A stretch of 64,000 bases of DNA from assembly GCF_002923755.1 (NCBI RefSeq), contig NZ_PGFZ01000001.1, positions 1,067,176-1,131,175 of the forward strand, written 5' to 3'. Below are positions 29,311-39,549 of this stretch, one piece after another. This stretch comes from Methylovulum psychrotolerans. GTDB lineage: Bacteria > Pseudomonadota > Gammaproteobacteria > Methylococcales > Methylomonadaceae. Position 1 is the first letter of the stretch, and each line of letters starts with the position of its first letter. The notes under the pieces were generated by a model. That model was not told where the DNA came from. It worked only from the letters and a program-made list of their open reading frames with translations, and made no database searches. Both the position numbers and the translations under genes were made by a program.

Positions 29311-29841
29311 TCAGGAAGAGGGGTGCAGTTCCCTGTTATTAATTAGTTTGGCGGGATTACCCGCCACCACCGTATAAGGCGCGACATTTTTAGTCACCAC
29401 CGAACCGCCACCGACCACGGCGCCCTCGCCTATCTCCACCCCCGGCAGGATTATGCATCTGCCGCCTATCCAGACATGATCGCCAATCCTGACCGTTTTC
29501 CCAATGTCGGGCAAGTCGAGCCGGTGGTAATCGTGCGCCGCTGCAAAGATACTGGTTTCAGGACCAATAGAGACATGATTGCCGATAATAATCTCGGCCT
29601 CTTTAAGATACCCTGGGTAGAAAGCGCAGCTTCTGTTAATCCACACCTTATCGCCGATAGACACCTTGAAAGGATAACGGATATAAGTGCCGTAATCGAT
29701 AAACCCACCTTTACCGAGTTTTTTTAACAGCAGGCGGAACAGTACCGCGCGTAAAAAAGCCGGCAACACGTCCATGACCAGCGTCACTAGATGTATACAA
29801 TAGGCGTAACTTTTAAACAGCTCTTGCTTGAATGGACTCAC
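29311..29841 (-). CDS. hexapeptide-repeat acyltransferase
   Basis: Left-handed beta-helix acetyltransferase of 176 residues, of the WcaF/maltose-acetyltransferase-like group. Hexapeptide repeats run from about residue 60 to 165 (IGDKVWINRSCAFYPG, IGNHVSIGPETSIF, IGDHVWIGGRCIILPGVEIGEGAVVGGGSVVTK) and the catalytic His is likely in AAAHDYHRLD. A hydrophobic N-terminal stretch (about residues 12-40) may touch the membrane. It would O- or N-acetylate a sugar of the surface glycan. Confidence 0.85.
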   Translation of the reverse strand: MSPFKQELFKSYAYCIHLVTLVMDVLPAFLRAVLFRLLLKKLGKGGFIDYGTYIRYPFKVSIGDKVWINRSCAFYPGYLKEAEIIIGNHVSIGPETSIFAAAHDYHRLDLPDIGKTVRIGDHVWIGGRCIILPGVEIGEGAVVGGGSVVTKNVAPYTVVAGNPAKLINNRELHPSS

Positions 29842-29920
29842 ACTATTAACTTATCGGCTAGCCCGCCAAAACGGGGACAAAAAACAGGAATAACCGCCTG
29901 GATTCCCAAGTGTGTACGCG

Positions 29921-30868
29921 TCACACCGCCTGCCGGCGTACCGACACCCACCCATATAACCGCTGCCAAACCAGCCCATGCACTAACCCAAAGCTTATCA
30001 TCACCACACTAAAACAGCGCAGTATCAGTGCCCCGGCCTCGGCTTGGGCAGCATCATAACCCATCACCTGCAACAGCTTAGCGACTAACACCTCACTGAC
30101 CCCCAAGCCGCCGGGGATAAGGCTAAAGACTTGCGCCAATGCGGTTACCGACATCAGCCATAGAGTCTGCGGCACCGACAAATCAATAGCCACACTCAAC
30201 AGGCTAAGCTTCCAACCCAGGGCGATACACGACCACGTTAGCCAACTGATGGGGATAATCTTCAACCACAACGTGGGCTGATTGCCCGCCTCCAGCAAAC
30301 GCCGGACGAACACCCCTAGTTTGCTTTGGCCGGGCCAGCACAGCAACAGCACTAAGGCCACTATGCCAACGCCTATTATACCACCCAGCATATAGACCAC
30401 CGGGCGCGAAGCAAAACCTAAGCGGGACAAATCCTGACCAAGCCAACCAATCATCCCAAAACTGGCGACCATCACCATATCGATGACCCGTTCGATAAAA
30501 AACGACCCGATCCCCGTCGTCCTGTCTAACGTTATGCGGCGTTTTAACAATTCAATCTTAAGCGTTTCGCCCAATTGACCAGGAGTCACCACGGCCAGAT
30601 TCACGACAATACCAGTAATCAGATACACATCCCCAAACCCCACTTGTGGATTGACCGTCCTGATCATCAGCCACCACCGCCATGCCCGCAACACCGTCAC
30701 AGCCGTACACCCTCCTAGCGTACCCATCAGCAACCAAATAACCTCAGTCTTGCCCAGCAAGGCGATAATGGCAGGCCATTGGAAATAACGGTACAGATAC
30801 CAGCCACAGCCCCCTAAGAGCAGCATCGGCACTAGCTTAGCTAAGACGCGCAAGACCGGAATTTTCAT
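29921..30868 (-). CDS. lysylphosphatidylglycerol-synthase-like/UPF0104 flippase-like membrane protein
   Basis: About 315 residues with eight or so membrane helices, of the family that includes the transmembrane part of MprF and the AglD/UPF0104 proteins. The block GQLGETLKIELLKRRITLDRTTG at about residues 100-125 is the family's conserved cytoplasmic loop, and LIPGGLGVSEVLVAKLLQ near the C-terminus is its second signature. Start chosen at ATG 30868 (MKIPVLRV); the open frame further upstream comes from a dispersed repeat. Members near glycan genes are thought to move lipid-linked precursors. Confidence 0.84.
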   Translation of the reverse strand: MKIPVLRVLAKLVPMLLLGGCGWYLYRYFQWPAIIALLGKTEVIWLLMGTLGGCTAVTVLRAWRWWLMIRTVNPQVGFGDVYLITGIVVNLAVVTPGQLGETLKIELLKRRITLDRTTGIGSFFIERVIDMVMVASFGMIGWLGQDLSRLGFASRPVVYMLGGIIGVGIVALVLLLCWPGQSKLGVFVRRLLEAGNQPTLWLKIIPISWLTWSCIALGWKLSLLSVAIDLSVPQTLWLMSVTALAQVFSLIPGGLGVSEVLVAKLLQVMGYDAAQAEAGALILRCFSVVMISFGLVHGLVWQRLYGWVSVRRQAV

Positions 30869-30884
30869 GCTATGGGATTCGCTT

Positions 30885-31161
30885 AGGAACGTGCATGAAA
30901 TAAAATCTGTTGTACAGGCGAAAGTACAGCAACCCCCTCCCAGCCTCCCCCTTGCCAGGGGGAGGAGCATTTTTCCCCTGATTTTCGCCTGTACGACGGG
31001 GAAGCCATAAGCACCCTCCCCTGCCAAGGGCGACTGCACGGATGCACACCCTCAGGGGTGTAAAGAAGGTAGAGCAACGCAAGGAGCAGTTGCCGAGAGG
31101 GCTGGGGTGGGGTTTAACACGCAGAGATGCAGAGCGCCTACTTAATTTCATGCACGTTCCT
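30885..31161. mobile_element. MITE-like element with 17-bp perfect terminal inverted repeats
   Basis: A 17-bp sequence (AGGAACGTGCATGAAAT, 30885-30901) is repeated exactly in inverse at 31145-31161, enclosing about 243 bases with no coding capacity. The interior shares long stretches with the pqqA-pqqB gap at 39301-39434, for example CAACCCCCTCCC, TTTTTCCCCTGA, GGGGAAGCCAT and GGCTGGGGTGGGGTT. No target-site duplication could be made out by eye. Either a non-autonomous transposable element or a composite of two dispersed repeats. Confidence 0.55.
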
Positions 31162-31168
31162 TATCCGT

Positions 31169-31828
31169 TTATGGCGTTAACCGATGATACACATCCACCG
31201 GATGGCTAAACTGAAACCCCAAGGACGCATACAAATTAAGGGCGGGGATATTGGTGGCGGAAATGGAGCTTTTAAGCACCTCCAAATCCGCAAAACAGGC
31301 CTGACAAACGGCAGTCCAGAAACATTTGCTTAAGCCCTGGCCGCGATAGGCTGCCGACAGCGCGTGTAAGACTAAGATATTGCCGTCCACGGCGATAAAG
31401 CCCGCCAAGTCGCCGCGAAAAAACACCCCATAGACCTTATCCTCAGCGAGCAAAGCCGCCAACCAATTATCATAGCGCAGATCCGCCTTAACGCGGTCTA
31501 GGTTGAAGTCACGCTGGAAACGCCCGTGGGCAAACGCCCCGTGGCAAATGGGCTGCACCTGCGCAAACGTCACCGCCTTAGAGATGCTGACCTCGGCATG
31601 GACAAACGCCTTAAACCGGGCTTTCGGGCAATAAGGCTCGATTAGCGTGTCGCAATAATAAAAGCCATAATCGTGCAGGGCTTTTTTACAGGCTAAGGGA
31701 TCGACCTTAACCGTATAGTGACCGGGCTGGGTGATGGCCATTTGTAGCGTCTGCTCACCCGCATCGGCCAGCTCAAAGGTTGGCACGGCAAAAACCGCCG
31801 CATCCCAAGGCGTAGGCTTACGGCTCAC
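31169..31828 (-). CDS. GNAT-family N-acetyltransferase, WecD-like
   Basis: Acetyl-CoA-dependent N-acetyltransferase of about 219 residues from a GTG start at 31828; the GNAT core is visible in DLAGFIAVDGNILVLHALSAAYRGQGLSKCFW (acetyl-CoA loop YRGQGL) and the closing SATNIPALNLYASLGFQ. The arrangement, an N-terminal half that is poorly conserved plus a GNAT C-terminal half, is like WecD/RffC, which N-acetylates dTDP-Fuc4N made by WecE. The frame reaches back to 31885 inside the GT2 gene; the GTG just after that gene's stop region is preferred because it gives the shorter overlap. Confidence 0.72.
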   Translation of the reverse strand: MSRKPTPWDAAVFAVPTFELADAGEQTLQMAITQPGHYTVKVDPLACKKALHDYGFYYCDTLIEPYCPKARFKAFVHAEVSISKAVTFAQVQPICHGAFAHGRFQRDFNLDRVKADLRYDNWLAALLAEDKVYGVFFRGDLAGFIAVDGNILVLHALSAAYRGQGLSKCFWTAVCQACFADLEVLKSSISATNIPALNLYASLGFQFSHPVDVYHRLTP

Positions 31829-32753
31829 GGTCGGCAAACGTGGCGTTACTGATAATATACAGCGGACGTTTTTTGGTTTCGTCAAAGGTCTTGCCCAGAT
31901 AAATCCCTAATACCCCCAATATGGAAATGATAATGCCGCCCAAAAAGTAAATCGACACGATCAGGCTGCTCCAGCCCATAATCGGCGAGCCATGCGCCAA
32001 CCATTGGTAAATAATGTACAAACCATAGCAAAAGGCAAACAAGGCGATCATAAAGCCAAAGCGGATGGTCAAGCGCAAGGGCTTGTCCGAATAGGCAATG
32101 ATAGTCTCCTGCGCCAGCTTAAACAATTTTCGGAACGTATAAGTAGATTGTCCGGCAAAACGTTCGGCATGGCGGACATCCACCGTACCGACCCGATAGC
32201 CCAGCCAATCGACCAGCCCGCCGAAAAACCGCAGTTGCTCGCGCATCAGCCGGAAACTTTGCACCACTTTTTTGGACATAATCCGAAAATTGTTGGTTTC
32301 GGCATCGTAATTCATATCGGCAAGATAGTTGAACAGGGCGTAAAACAGCCGGGAGGCGCAGCGCTTAAGTAACGGGTCACGGCGCTTGCCGCGCCGCGCC
32401 AACACAATGTCATAACCCGTTTGGGCATGGGCGTACAGCCGGGGGATTTCTTCGGGGCGGTCTTGCAAATCACAATCCATAATCACCACCCAATCGCCCC
32501 CGGCATAGTCCAGCCCCGCCGTAATGCCGTAATGCTGGCCGAAATTGCGGCTAAATTGCAGCCCCTTGACGCGCGGGTCACTGGCCGCCAAGTCGTTAAT
32601 TATCGTCCAAGACCTATCGCCGCCACAATCTTCAACCAAGATCAGCTCAAAATCACCGCTAATCGGCTCAAGCGCGGCCACCAGCCGCCGATATAGCTCA
32701 TGCAGGCAGGCTTCGGCCTTATAGACGGGAATGACAACGGAAATATGCGGCAT
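31818..32753 (-). CDS. GT2-family glycosyltransferase with C-terminal membrane helices
   Basis: Family 2 glycosyltransferase of 311 residues, of the ArnC/GtrB/DPM1-like type that loads a sugar onto undecaprenyl phosphate. SVVIPVYKAEACLHELYRRL opens it, the DXD motif is in VIMDCDLQDRPEEIP, and two membrane helices lie at about residues 228-250 and 260-285. It is the promoter-proximal gene of the reverse-strand glycan locus and overlaps the WecD-like gene. Confidence 0.87.
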   Translation of the reverse strand: MPHISVVIPVYKAEACLHELYRRLVAALEPISGDFELILVEDCGGDRSWTIINDLAASDPRVKGLQFSRNFGQHYGITAGLDYAGGDWVVIMDCDLQDRPEEIPRLYAHAQTGYDIVLARRGKRRDPLLKRCASRLFYALFNYLADMNYDAETNNFRIMSKKVVQSFRLMREQLRFFGGLVDWLGYRVGTVDVRHAERFAGQSTYTFRKLFKLAQETIIAYSDKPLRLTIRFGFMIALFAFCYGLYIIYQWLAHGSPIMGWSSLIVSIYFLGGIIISILGVLGIYLGKTFDETKKRPLYIISNATFADREP

Positions 32754-33100
32754 GGCTATTTAAAGAAGCTGGCTAAGCGGCGGCAAATGTGCAAGATTAT
32801 CATCTAAATAACAGGCAGTGGCAAACTGGAAAAGACAAAGTGCACCCCGCCGGATAGGCCGCTCTGCCCGAAATGGAGTGCAATGGTCTTCAGCCATTGC
32901 ACGATGGCCTAAACAAGCGTTCATTTATTTTTCAACATTCGTTAAACCGTCTATAGGAAGAGCAGCCCCACCCCAGCCCCGTTCTCTGAGCGAAGCCGAA
33001 GGGAACGGGGCTGGGGTGGGGTTATATTATTTTGGTTAGCACCCAAGTGGTTCTATAATCACCCTATCGCATTAATCCTATTAGTCTTACAGCCCTCCTT
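32754..33100. other. intergenic region upstream of yifB and the GT2 gene
   Basis: About 347 bases between two divergent genes, so it should hold both promoters. The right half carries the strong hairpin listed separately at 32966-33021. The left half (32760-32930) shows no gene; a short inverted match GCAATGG/CCATTGC at 32879-32900 is visible. Confidence 0.5.
32966..33021. repeat. 19-bp perfect hairpin with TGAGCGAAGCCGAAG loop
   Basis: CCCCACCCCAGCCCCGTTC (32966-32984) pairs exactly with GAACGGGGCTGGGGTGGGG (33003-33021). The 18-base loop carries the repeat core TGAGCGAAGCCGAAG found also in the lpxB 3' end and the pqqA-pqqB gap. The right arm GGGCTGGGGTGGGGTT recurs near 31099 and 39419. 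Confidence 0.85.
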
Positions 33101-34612
33101 ATGTCTTTAGCCACTGTTTACAGCCGGGGCCGCTCCGGTATTGACGCGCCCTTAGTCACCGTTGAAGTGCATGTATCCAATGGCTTACCCGCCATGTCCA
33201 TCGTCGGCCTACCCGAAACGGCGGTAAAGGAAAGCAAGGATCGGGTGCGCGGGGCGTTACTGACCTCGCAATTTGACTTTCCTATGCAGCGCATTACCAT
33301 CAACTTAGGCCCCGCCGATTTGCCCAAAGAAGGCGGGCGTTTTGACTTGGCCATCGCCTTAGGCATTCTAGCTGCCTCCCAACAGATTTCCGGCCGCCAC
33401 CTAGCCGACTATGAATGCGTCGGGGAATTGTCCTTAAGCGGCGAATTACGGCCTATCAGCGGCGTTTTGCCCATCGCCATCCAAGCGCGTAACCAAGGCC
33501 GCAAACTCATCCTGCCTATTGCCAACACCGCCGAAGCCGCCCTAGTCACTGGCATAGAAATTATCCCGGTCGGGCATTTGCTGGAAATCTGTGCGCATTT
33601 AAACGGCCAAACCCCCATCCCCCTACTAGGCCACCAGCCCGACCCCAATGCCGAAACCGCCACCGAACTGGATTTTGCCGATGTCCACGGCCAGTACCAC
33701 GTCAAACGCGCTTTTGAAATTGCCGCCGCCGGGGCGCATAACCTACTGATGCTAGGGCCACCAGGAACCGGCAAATCCATGATCGCCGCCCGCCTACCCA
33801 CCATTTTGCCGCCGTTGACCGAAACCCAAGCCCAAGAAACCGCCGCCCTCGCCTCCATCAGTGAACAGGGTTTTGATGTCCGGCAGTGGCTAAAATCACC
33901 GTTCCGCGCCCCGCACCACAGCGCCTCGGCGGCGGCTTTGGTAGGCGGTGGCAGCAACCCGAAACCCGGAGAAATCTCGCTGGCGCATAACGGCACTTTA
34001 TTTCTCGACGAACTGCCGGAATTTGACCGTAAAGTTCTGGAAGTGCTACGCGAACCGCTAGAAACTGGCCATATCACCATTTCCCGCGCCAACCGCCAAG
34101 CCGACTTTCCGGCACGTTTCCAACTGATCGCCGCCATGAACCCCTGCCCTTGCGGATACTTAGGCGATGCTTCCGGGCGTTGCCACTGCACCTCGGAACA
34201 GGTAGCCCGCTATCGCGGCAAAATCTCCGGCCCCCTATTAGACCGTATCGACATACACCTGGAAGTGCCCAGAGTCCCCCACGAAGTCTTACGCAAAGGC
34301 TCGGCACAGGGCGAAGAGAGCAGCGCCACCATCCGGGCGCGGGTCGTCAAAGCGAGGACGCTGGCGGTAGCGCGTAGCGGTAAAGCCAACTCAGCACTGA
34401 GCGCCAAAGAAGTCAACGCCGTGTGCGGCTTGCCGGAAGCCGGACACCTGCTCTTAGAGCAAGCGATGGACAAATTTGGCCTATCTAACCGCGCCTACCA
34501 CCGCATCCTTAAACTGGCGCGTACCATCGCCGATTTGGCTGGATCGCCACAAATCGGCATCGCCCATCTCAGCGAAGCCATCAGCTACCGAAAGCTCGAC
34601 CGAAGCCGTTAG
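33101..34612 (+). CDS. comM: YifB/ComM-family AAA+ ATPase (Mg-chelatase-like)
   Basis: AAA+ protein of 503 residues. The N-terminal Lon-protease-like fold (SRGRSGIDAPLVTVEVHVSNGLP to VKESKDRVRGAL) is followed by Walker A GPPGTGKSMIAARLP near residue 218, Walker B LFLDELPEF at about 308, and a zinc-type CPCGYLGD segment. In Vibrio, ComM is a helicase that promotes branch migration during natural transformation; in non-competent bacteria the role is unclear. Stand-alone gene with its own promoter region. Confidence 0.94.
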   Translation: MSLATVYSRGRSGIDAPLVTVEVHVSNGLPAMSIVGLPETAVKESKDRVRGALLTSQFDFPMQRITINLGPADLPKEGGRFDLAIALGILAASQQISGRHLADYECVGELSLSGELRPISGVLPIAIQARNQGRKLILPIANTAEAALVTGIEIIPVGHLLEICAHLNGQTPIPLLGHQPDPNAETATELDFADVHGQYHVKRAFEIAAAGAHNLLMLGPPGTGKSMIAARLPTILPPLTETQAQETAALASISEQGFDVRQWLKSPFRAPHHSASAAALVGGGSNPKPGEISLAHNGTLFLDELPEFDRKVLEVLREPLETGHITISRANRQADFPARFQLIAAMNPCPCGYLGDASGRCHCTSEQVARYRGKISGPLLDRIDIHLEVPRVPHEVLRKGSAQGEESSATIRARVVKARTLAVARSGKANSALSAKEVNAVCGLPEAGHLLLEQAMDKFGLSNRAYHRILKLARTIADLAGSPQIGIAHLSEAISYRKLDRSR

Positions 34613-34747
34613 AATTGTGCATTTATACAGCAATCCTTTGCCACAAATAGCACAAAAATGGTAAGGTAAGCATTTTTTACCCGCTCAAAAACCCTAACGC
34701 CACTCTTTTTTGAGCTTGTCTTAAACCCGTACAGGAAACCTATCAAT

Positions 34748-35515
34748 ATGAAGCAACACACAGCAATTGCTAGCGGCACGTCCTTCCGAACAAAACTGCT
34801 CACCCTCATAACCGGACTCTTACTGGCTCCGCTAGCAAATGCCGAAATCGACCTTTCCTTATACGCCGGACAATCGTTCATCGACAATGGCGATTTGACG
34901 TTGACCCAAGGCAAAACCAACCTAACCTTTAGCGATGTCAGTTGGGATGACCGCTCTTTTGAAGAGCCCATTTTCTACGGGGCGCGTTTAGGTTACTGGT
35001 TCGACAGCGCACCTAACTGGGGTGTGTCGATTGACTTTAGCCATATCAAAAACTACCTGAACTACGACAACAACGCCCAAGTCGACGGCACCCGCGCCGA
35101 CGGCTCTGCCGTCCACGGGGTCGAACCGATCAGCAACAGCATCCAAGACTTTAACATGTCGCACGGTGTCAACACCCTGACCTTCAACGGCCAATACCGC
35201 TGGTTTCCGAGCGGCCAACGCGACAACACCCTGTTAGGCCGTATGCAGTTGTACACAGGCTTAGGAGCCGGTTTCAGCGTTCCGCATGTCGAAGCGCTTA
35301 TCAAAGATGTGTGGACTTATGAATACCAATGGGGTGCAGGCCCAGTCGTCAACGGCATGATGGGTATCAACTACGACATCATCAGCCACCTCTCCGCCTT
35401 CGCCGAATATAAATTAAGCTACGTCAGCGTTGATGATAGCCTAACTGGCGGCGGCAACATCAGCACCGAAACCGTCAACCACCAATTGATCTTTGGCTTG
35501 ACCGCACATTTTTAA
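34748..35515 (+). CDS. outer-membrane beta-barrel protein
   Basis: 255-residue exported protein. A signal peptide (residues about 12-32, ending PLANA) precedes alternating strands rich in Tyr/Trp/Gly (IDLSLYAGQSFIDNG, FYGARLGYWFDSAPNWGVSIDF, LQ-type repeats), and the sequence ends in Phe (TAHF), as expected of an outer-membrane barrel inserted by the Bam complex. About eight strands are likely. It resembles proteins annotated as OmpW/OmpA-like or lipid A oxidase (LpxQ-like); the latter would fit a modified lipid A but no catalytic residue can be pointed to. A Rho-independent terminator follows. Confidence 0.76.
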   Translation: MKQHTAIASGTSFRTKLLTLITGLLLAPLANAEIDLSLYAGQSFIDNGDLTLTQGKTNLTFSDVSWDDRSFEEPIFYGARLGYWFDSAPNWGVSIDFSHIKNYLNYDNNAQVDGTRADGSAVHGVEPISNSIQDFNMSHGVNTLTFNGQYRWFPSGQRDNTLLGRMQLYTGLGAGFSVPHVEALIKDVWTYEYQWGAGPVVNGMMGINYDIISHLSAFAEYKLSYVSVDDSLTGGGNISTETVNHQLIFGLTAHF

Positions 35516-35537
35516 AAGCTTTGATTTTTAAGGCATA

Positions 35538-35575
35538 AAAAAGCCCCGCTTGCATTTTTGCAAGCGGGGCTTTTT
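35538..35575. terminator. bidirectional Rho-independent terminator
   Basis: Perfect 12-bp stem GCCCCGCTTGCA with TTTT loop, flanked by A5 on the left and T5 on the right, so it can end transcription from both sides: the barrel gene (ending at 35515) and the convergent groEL (ending at 35627). Confidence 0.95.
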
Positions 35576-35626
35576 ATTGTTCAAGCAAGCAAAGGGCCTA
35601 AACCACAGACCCTAAGACAGCTAGGC

Positions 35627-37623
<1,997 letters not shown>

Positions 37624-37661
37624 TTATATCTCCTAAGATTAAATTAAAGGTTGAAAAGTTG

Positions 37662-37688
37662 TTAGCACTCTATGGTTATGAGTGCTAA
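37662..37688 (-). promoter_or_regulatory. CIRCE operator (HrcA binding site)
   Basis: A perfect match to the CIRCE consensus: TTAGCACTC, nine bases, GAGTGCTAA. HrcA represses groES-groEL from this element when GroEL is free and releases it on heat shock. Its left arm begins 39 bases upstream of the groES start. hrcA is not in this window. Confidence 0.97.
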
Positions 37689-37715
37689 TGATAATGAGCT
37701 TTTGCAGTGTGTCAA
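37688..37715 (-). promoter_or_regulatory. sigma-70-type promoter of groES-groEL
   Basis: On the reverse strand a perfect TTGACA (-35, 37710-37715) is followed after 16 bases by TATCAT (-10, 37688-37693). The -10 abuts the CIRCE operator, so HrcA bound there would block RNA polymerase. The spacing and the overlap support the assignment. Confidence 0.8.
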
Positions 37716-37760
37716 GTTCTTTGGCATTATCTTACGCTTACCTACCTAGACCTCAGACTT

Positions 37761-38513
37761 ATGAACGACAACCAACTGTTACGCTATAGCCGCCAAATCC
37801 TGCTGCCGCAAATCGACGTCGCCGGGCAGCAACGCCTGCTCGCCGCCCAAGTATTGATCATTGGTGCCGGGGGCTTAGGCTCGCCGGTCGCCATGTACCT
37901 GGCGGCGGCCGGGGTCGGCTCGCTGACCATTTATGACGATGACGTGGTGGATTTATCCAACCTGCAACGGCAAATCGCCCATCACACCCCTGATATAGGG
38001 ATGGATAAAACGATTTCAAGCCAACAAACCCTGAATAAATTAAATCCTGATGTGCAGGTACGCGCGGTCAAACAGCGTTTGGCAGGCGAACTGCTTGATG
38101 CAGAAGTAAAAACCGCCGATGTGGTGGTCGATTGCAGCGACAATTTCGCCACCCGTTTTGCCATTAACAAAGCCTGTGTGGCGCACCAAACGCCCTTAGT
38201 ATCAGGTGCGGCGATCCGTTTTGAGGGGCAAGTGGCGGTGTTCACGCCCGGCCATAATGACAGCCCGTGCTATAACTGCCTGTACCAGAGCGATGGGGAA
38301 GAATTGGTCAATTGCGCCACCAATGGCGTTATCGCGCCGATTACCGGCATTATCGGCAGCATCCAAGCCTTAGAGACCTTGAAACTGATTATGGGCATCG
38401 GTACGCCCTTAACAGGAAAATTATTATTGATAGACGGCTTAAGTATGGAAATCAACACCCTGCGCCTGAAGAAAAACCCCGCCTGCCCCAGCTGTGGGAG
38501 CGTCGGAACATGA
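37761..38513 (+). CDS. moeB: molybdopterin-synthase adenylyltransferase MoeB / ThiF-family protein
   Basis: E1-like enzyme of 250 residues that adenylates the C-terminus of a small sulfur-carrier protein (MoaD or ThiS). LLRYSRQILLPQIDVAGQQRLL, the ATP-binding VLIIGAGGLGSPVAMYLAAAGVG, RQIAHHTPDIG, and zinc-binding pairs CYNC and CPSC are characteristic. The ATG at 37761 is the natural start; the reading frame from 37707 runs through the groES promoter region. No other moa/thi gene is nearby, so MoeB and ThiF remain alternatives; MoeB is favoured because the length is that of E. coli MoeB. Confidence 0.88.
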   Translation: MNDNQLLRYSRQILLPQIDVAGQQRLLAAQVLIIGAGGLGSPVAMYLAAAGVGSLTIYDDDVVDLSNLQRQIAHHTPDIGMDKTISSQQTLNKLNPDVQVRAVKQRLAGELLDAEVKTADVVVDCSDNFATRFAINKACVAHQTPLVSGAAIRFEGQVAVFTPGHNDSPCYNCLYQSDGEELVNCATNGVIAPITGIIGSIQALETLKLIMGIGTPLTGKLLLIDGLSMEINTLRLKKNPACPSCGSVGT

Positions 38514-38547
38514 GGGCTTGACGGGCAAGCCCCCACTCAAACCACCG

Positions 38548-38754
38548 CTATTTTTTCGCCAAGCGGCTTTGGACAAAGCGGATGGCATTTTCCGCCAGGT
38601 CATTAATGACCGACGGGCTATCGCCATGCGGCGCGGTGTCGCCAAATGGCTGACCGTTGCTTTGGGTATACTTATAAATGAAGTACCCCAACGGCACAAA
38701 AGCCGCCCCGGCAACAATAAACATGATAACAAACAACTCTGTGACAGTACCCAT
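38548..38754 (-). CDS. small single-pass membrane protein
   Basis: A 68-residue protein with one membrane helix (about residues 5-29, LFVIMFIVAGAAFVPLGYFIY) and a soluble tail ending in a lysine-rich helix. A GAGGAG ribosome-binding site precedes its ATG at 38754. Family not recognised. It ends 34 bases from the convergent moeB stop. Confidence 0.6.
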   Translation of the reverse strand: MGTVTELFVIMFIVAGAAFVPLGYFIYKYTQSNGQPFGDTAPHGDSPSVINDLAENAIRFVQSRLAKK

Positions 38755-39048
38755 AGCTACTCCTCATAGTAAACCAATTTCTATTATTATTTTTAGGTGA
38801 ATCAGGATAATACACTTATTTTGGCGGCAAAAAAATACCCGCCGGGCAGGATGGTTTTAGCTTGCCCGACACACCGCCCGGAGCAGTTGATTTATCTGCC
38901 CCCACAAGTTGGCAAGCACACGCAAATGCGAAATATTTGCCCAAAGCCCTAGCACATCTTGCGAAAAAAAAGGGTTCATCGTATACTTCGGATTGGCTTA
39001 CTTGATCAAGCTAGCACACACCTATAAAACTATTTGGAGGTTATGATT

Positions 39049-39123
39049 ATGAAATGGGAAACACCAAGCTTTACCGACCTGCGTTTCGGTTTTGAAGTCA
39101 CCATGTACATCTACAACCGTTAA
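39049..39123 (+). CDS. pqqA: PQQ precursor peptide PqqA
   Basis: The 24-residue peptide MKWETPSFTDLRFGFEVTMY and its tail IYNR supplies the glutamate (E16) and tyrosine (Y20) that are crosslinked by PqqE and trimmed to pyrroloquinoline quinone, the cofactor of methanol dehydrogenase and glucose dehydrogenases. The E-x3-Y spacing in EVTMY is the hallmark. A GGAGG site eight bases upstream picks ATG 39049; ATG 39043 would be only two bases from it. A strong terminator follows, which is typical of pqqA, whose product is needed in excess. Confidence 0.95.
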   Translation: MKWETPSFTDLRFGFEVTMYIYNR

Positions 39124-39145
39124 TTTTTAACAAACGGTTAAAGGG

Positions 39146-39172
39146 AGGGGTTCGCACGAACCCCTTTTTTTT
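39146..39172 (+). terminator. Rho-independent terminator or attenuator after pqqA
   Basis: AGGGGTTCG and CGAACCCCT form a 9-bp hairpin around CA, followed by a run of eight T. It lies 22 bases past pqqA and ahead of pqqB; partial read-through would make the pqqA message more abundant than the enzyme genes. Confidence 0.9.
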
Positions 39173-39549
39173 GCCTGATTTTTGGGGCGGAATCCTACGC
39201 ATAAACCGTTTGTATAAGCTTACCCGCAATGCCGGATGCACGGAGAATCGTGGATAGCATTGCTTACACTAGGTAGGTGTGCCTATATTTTGTTATATCT
39301 ACAACCCCCTCCCTCCTGAGCGAAGCCGAAGGGCTCCCCTTACCAGGGGGAGGGGCTTTTTCCCCTGACTTTCACTGTATGATGGGGAAGCCATTCGCTC
39401 CCTCCCCTGCGAAGGGGAGGGCTGGGGTGGGGTTGAATTCACGAATGTTAAAAGATGGCGCACCCTCTTACTAAGCCCCCAACGCCATCAGGAACCTACG
39501 TTAATCACTACCACCTCCTACCCTTCAACCTTACCCAAACCCAAACACC
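39173..39549. other. repeat-rich gap between the pqqA terminator and pqqB
   Basis: About 377 bases with no gene. The stretch 39301-39434 carries the dispersed C-rich/G-rich repeat (including TGAGCGAAGCCGAAG at 39317-39331 and GGCTGGGGTGGGGTT at 39420-39434) that is also found at 30920-31114 and 32966-33023. The 39180-39290 part shows no feature. pqqB therefore probably has its own promoter here. Confidence 0.6.

Noticed and set aside
30869-31039. Upstream extension of the flippase-like gene
   Set aside because: The extra 57 codons fall inside a dispersed repeat and do not look like protein; ATG 30868 is the natural start.
39002-39028. Possible pqqA promoter (TTGATC and TATAAA)
   Set aside because: Spacer of only 15 bases, and the transcript would begin at or inside the ribosome-binding site. 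The true promoter is probably further upstream.
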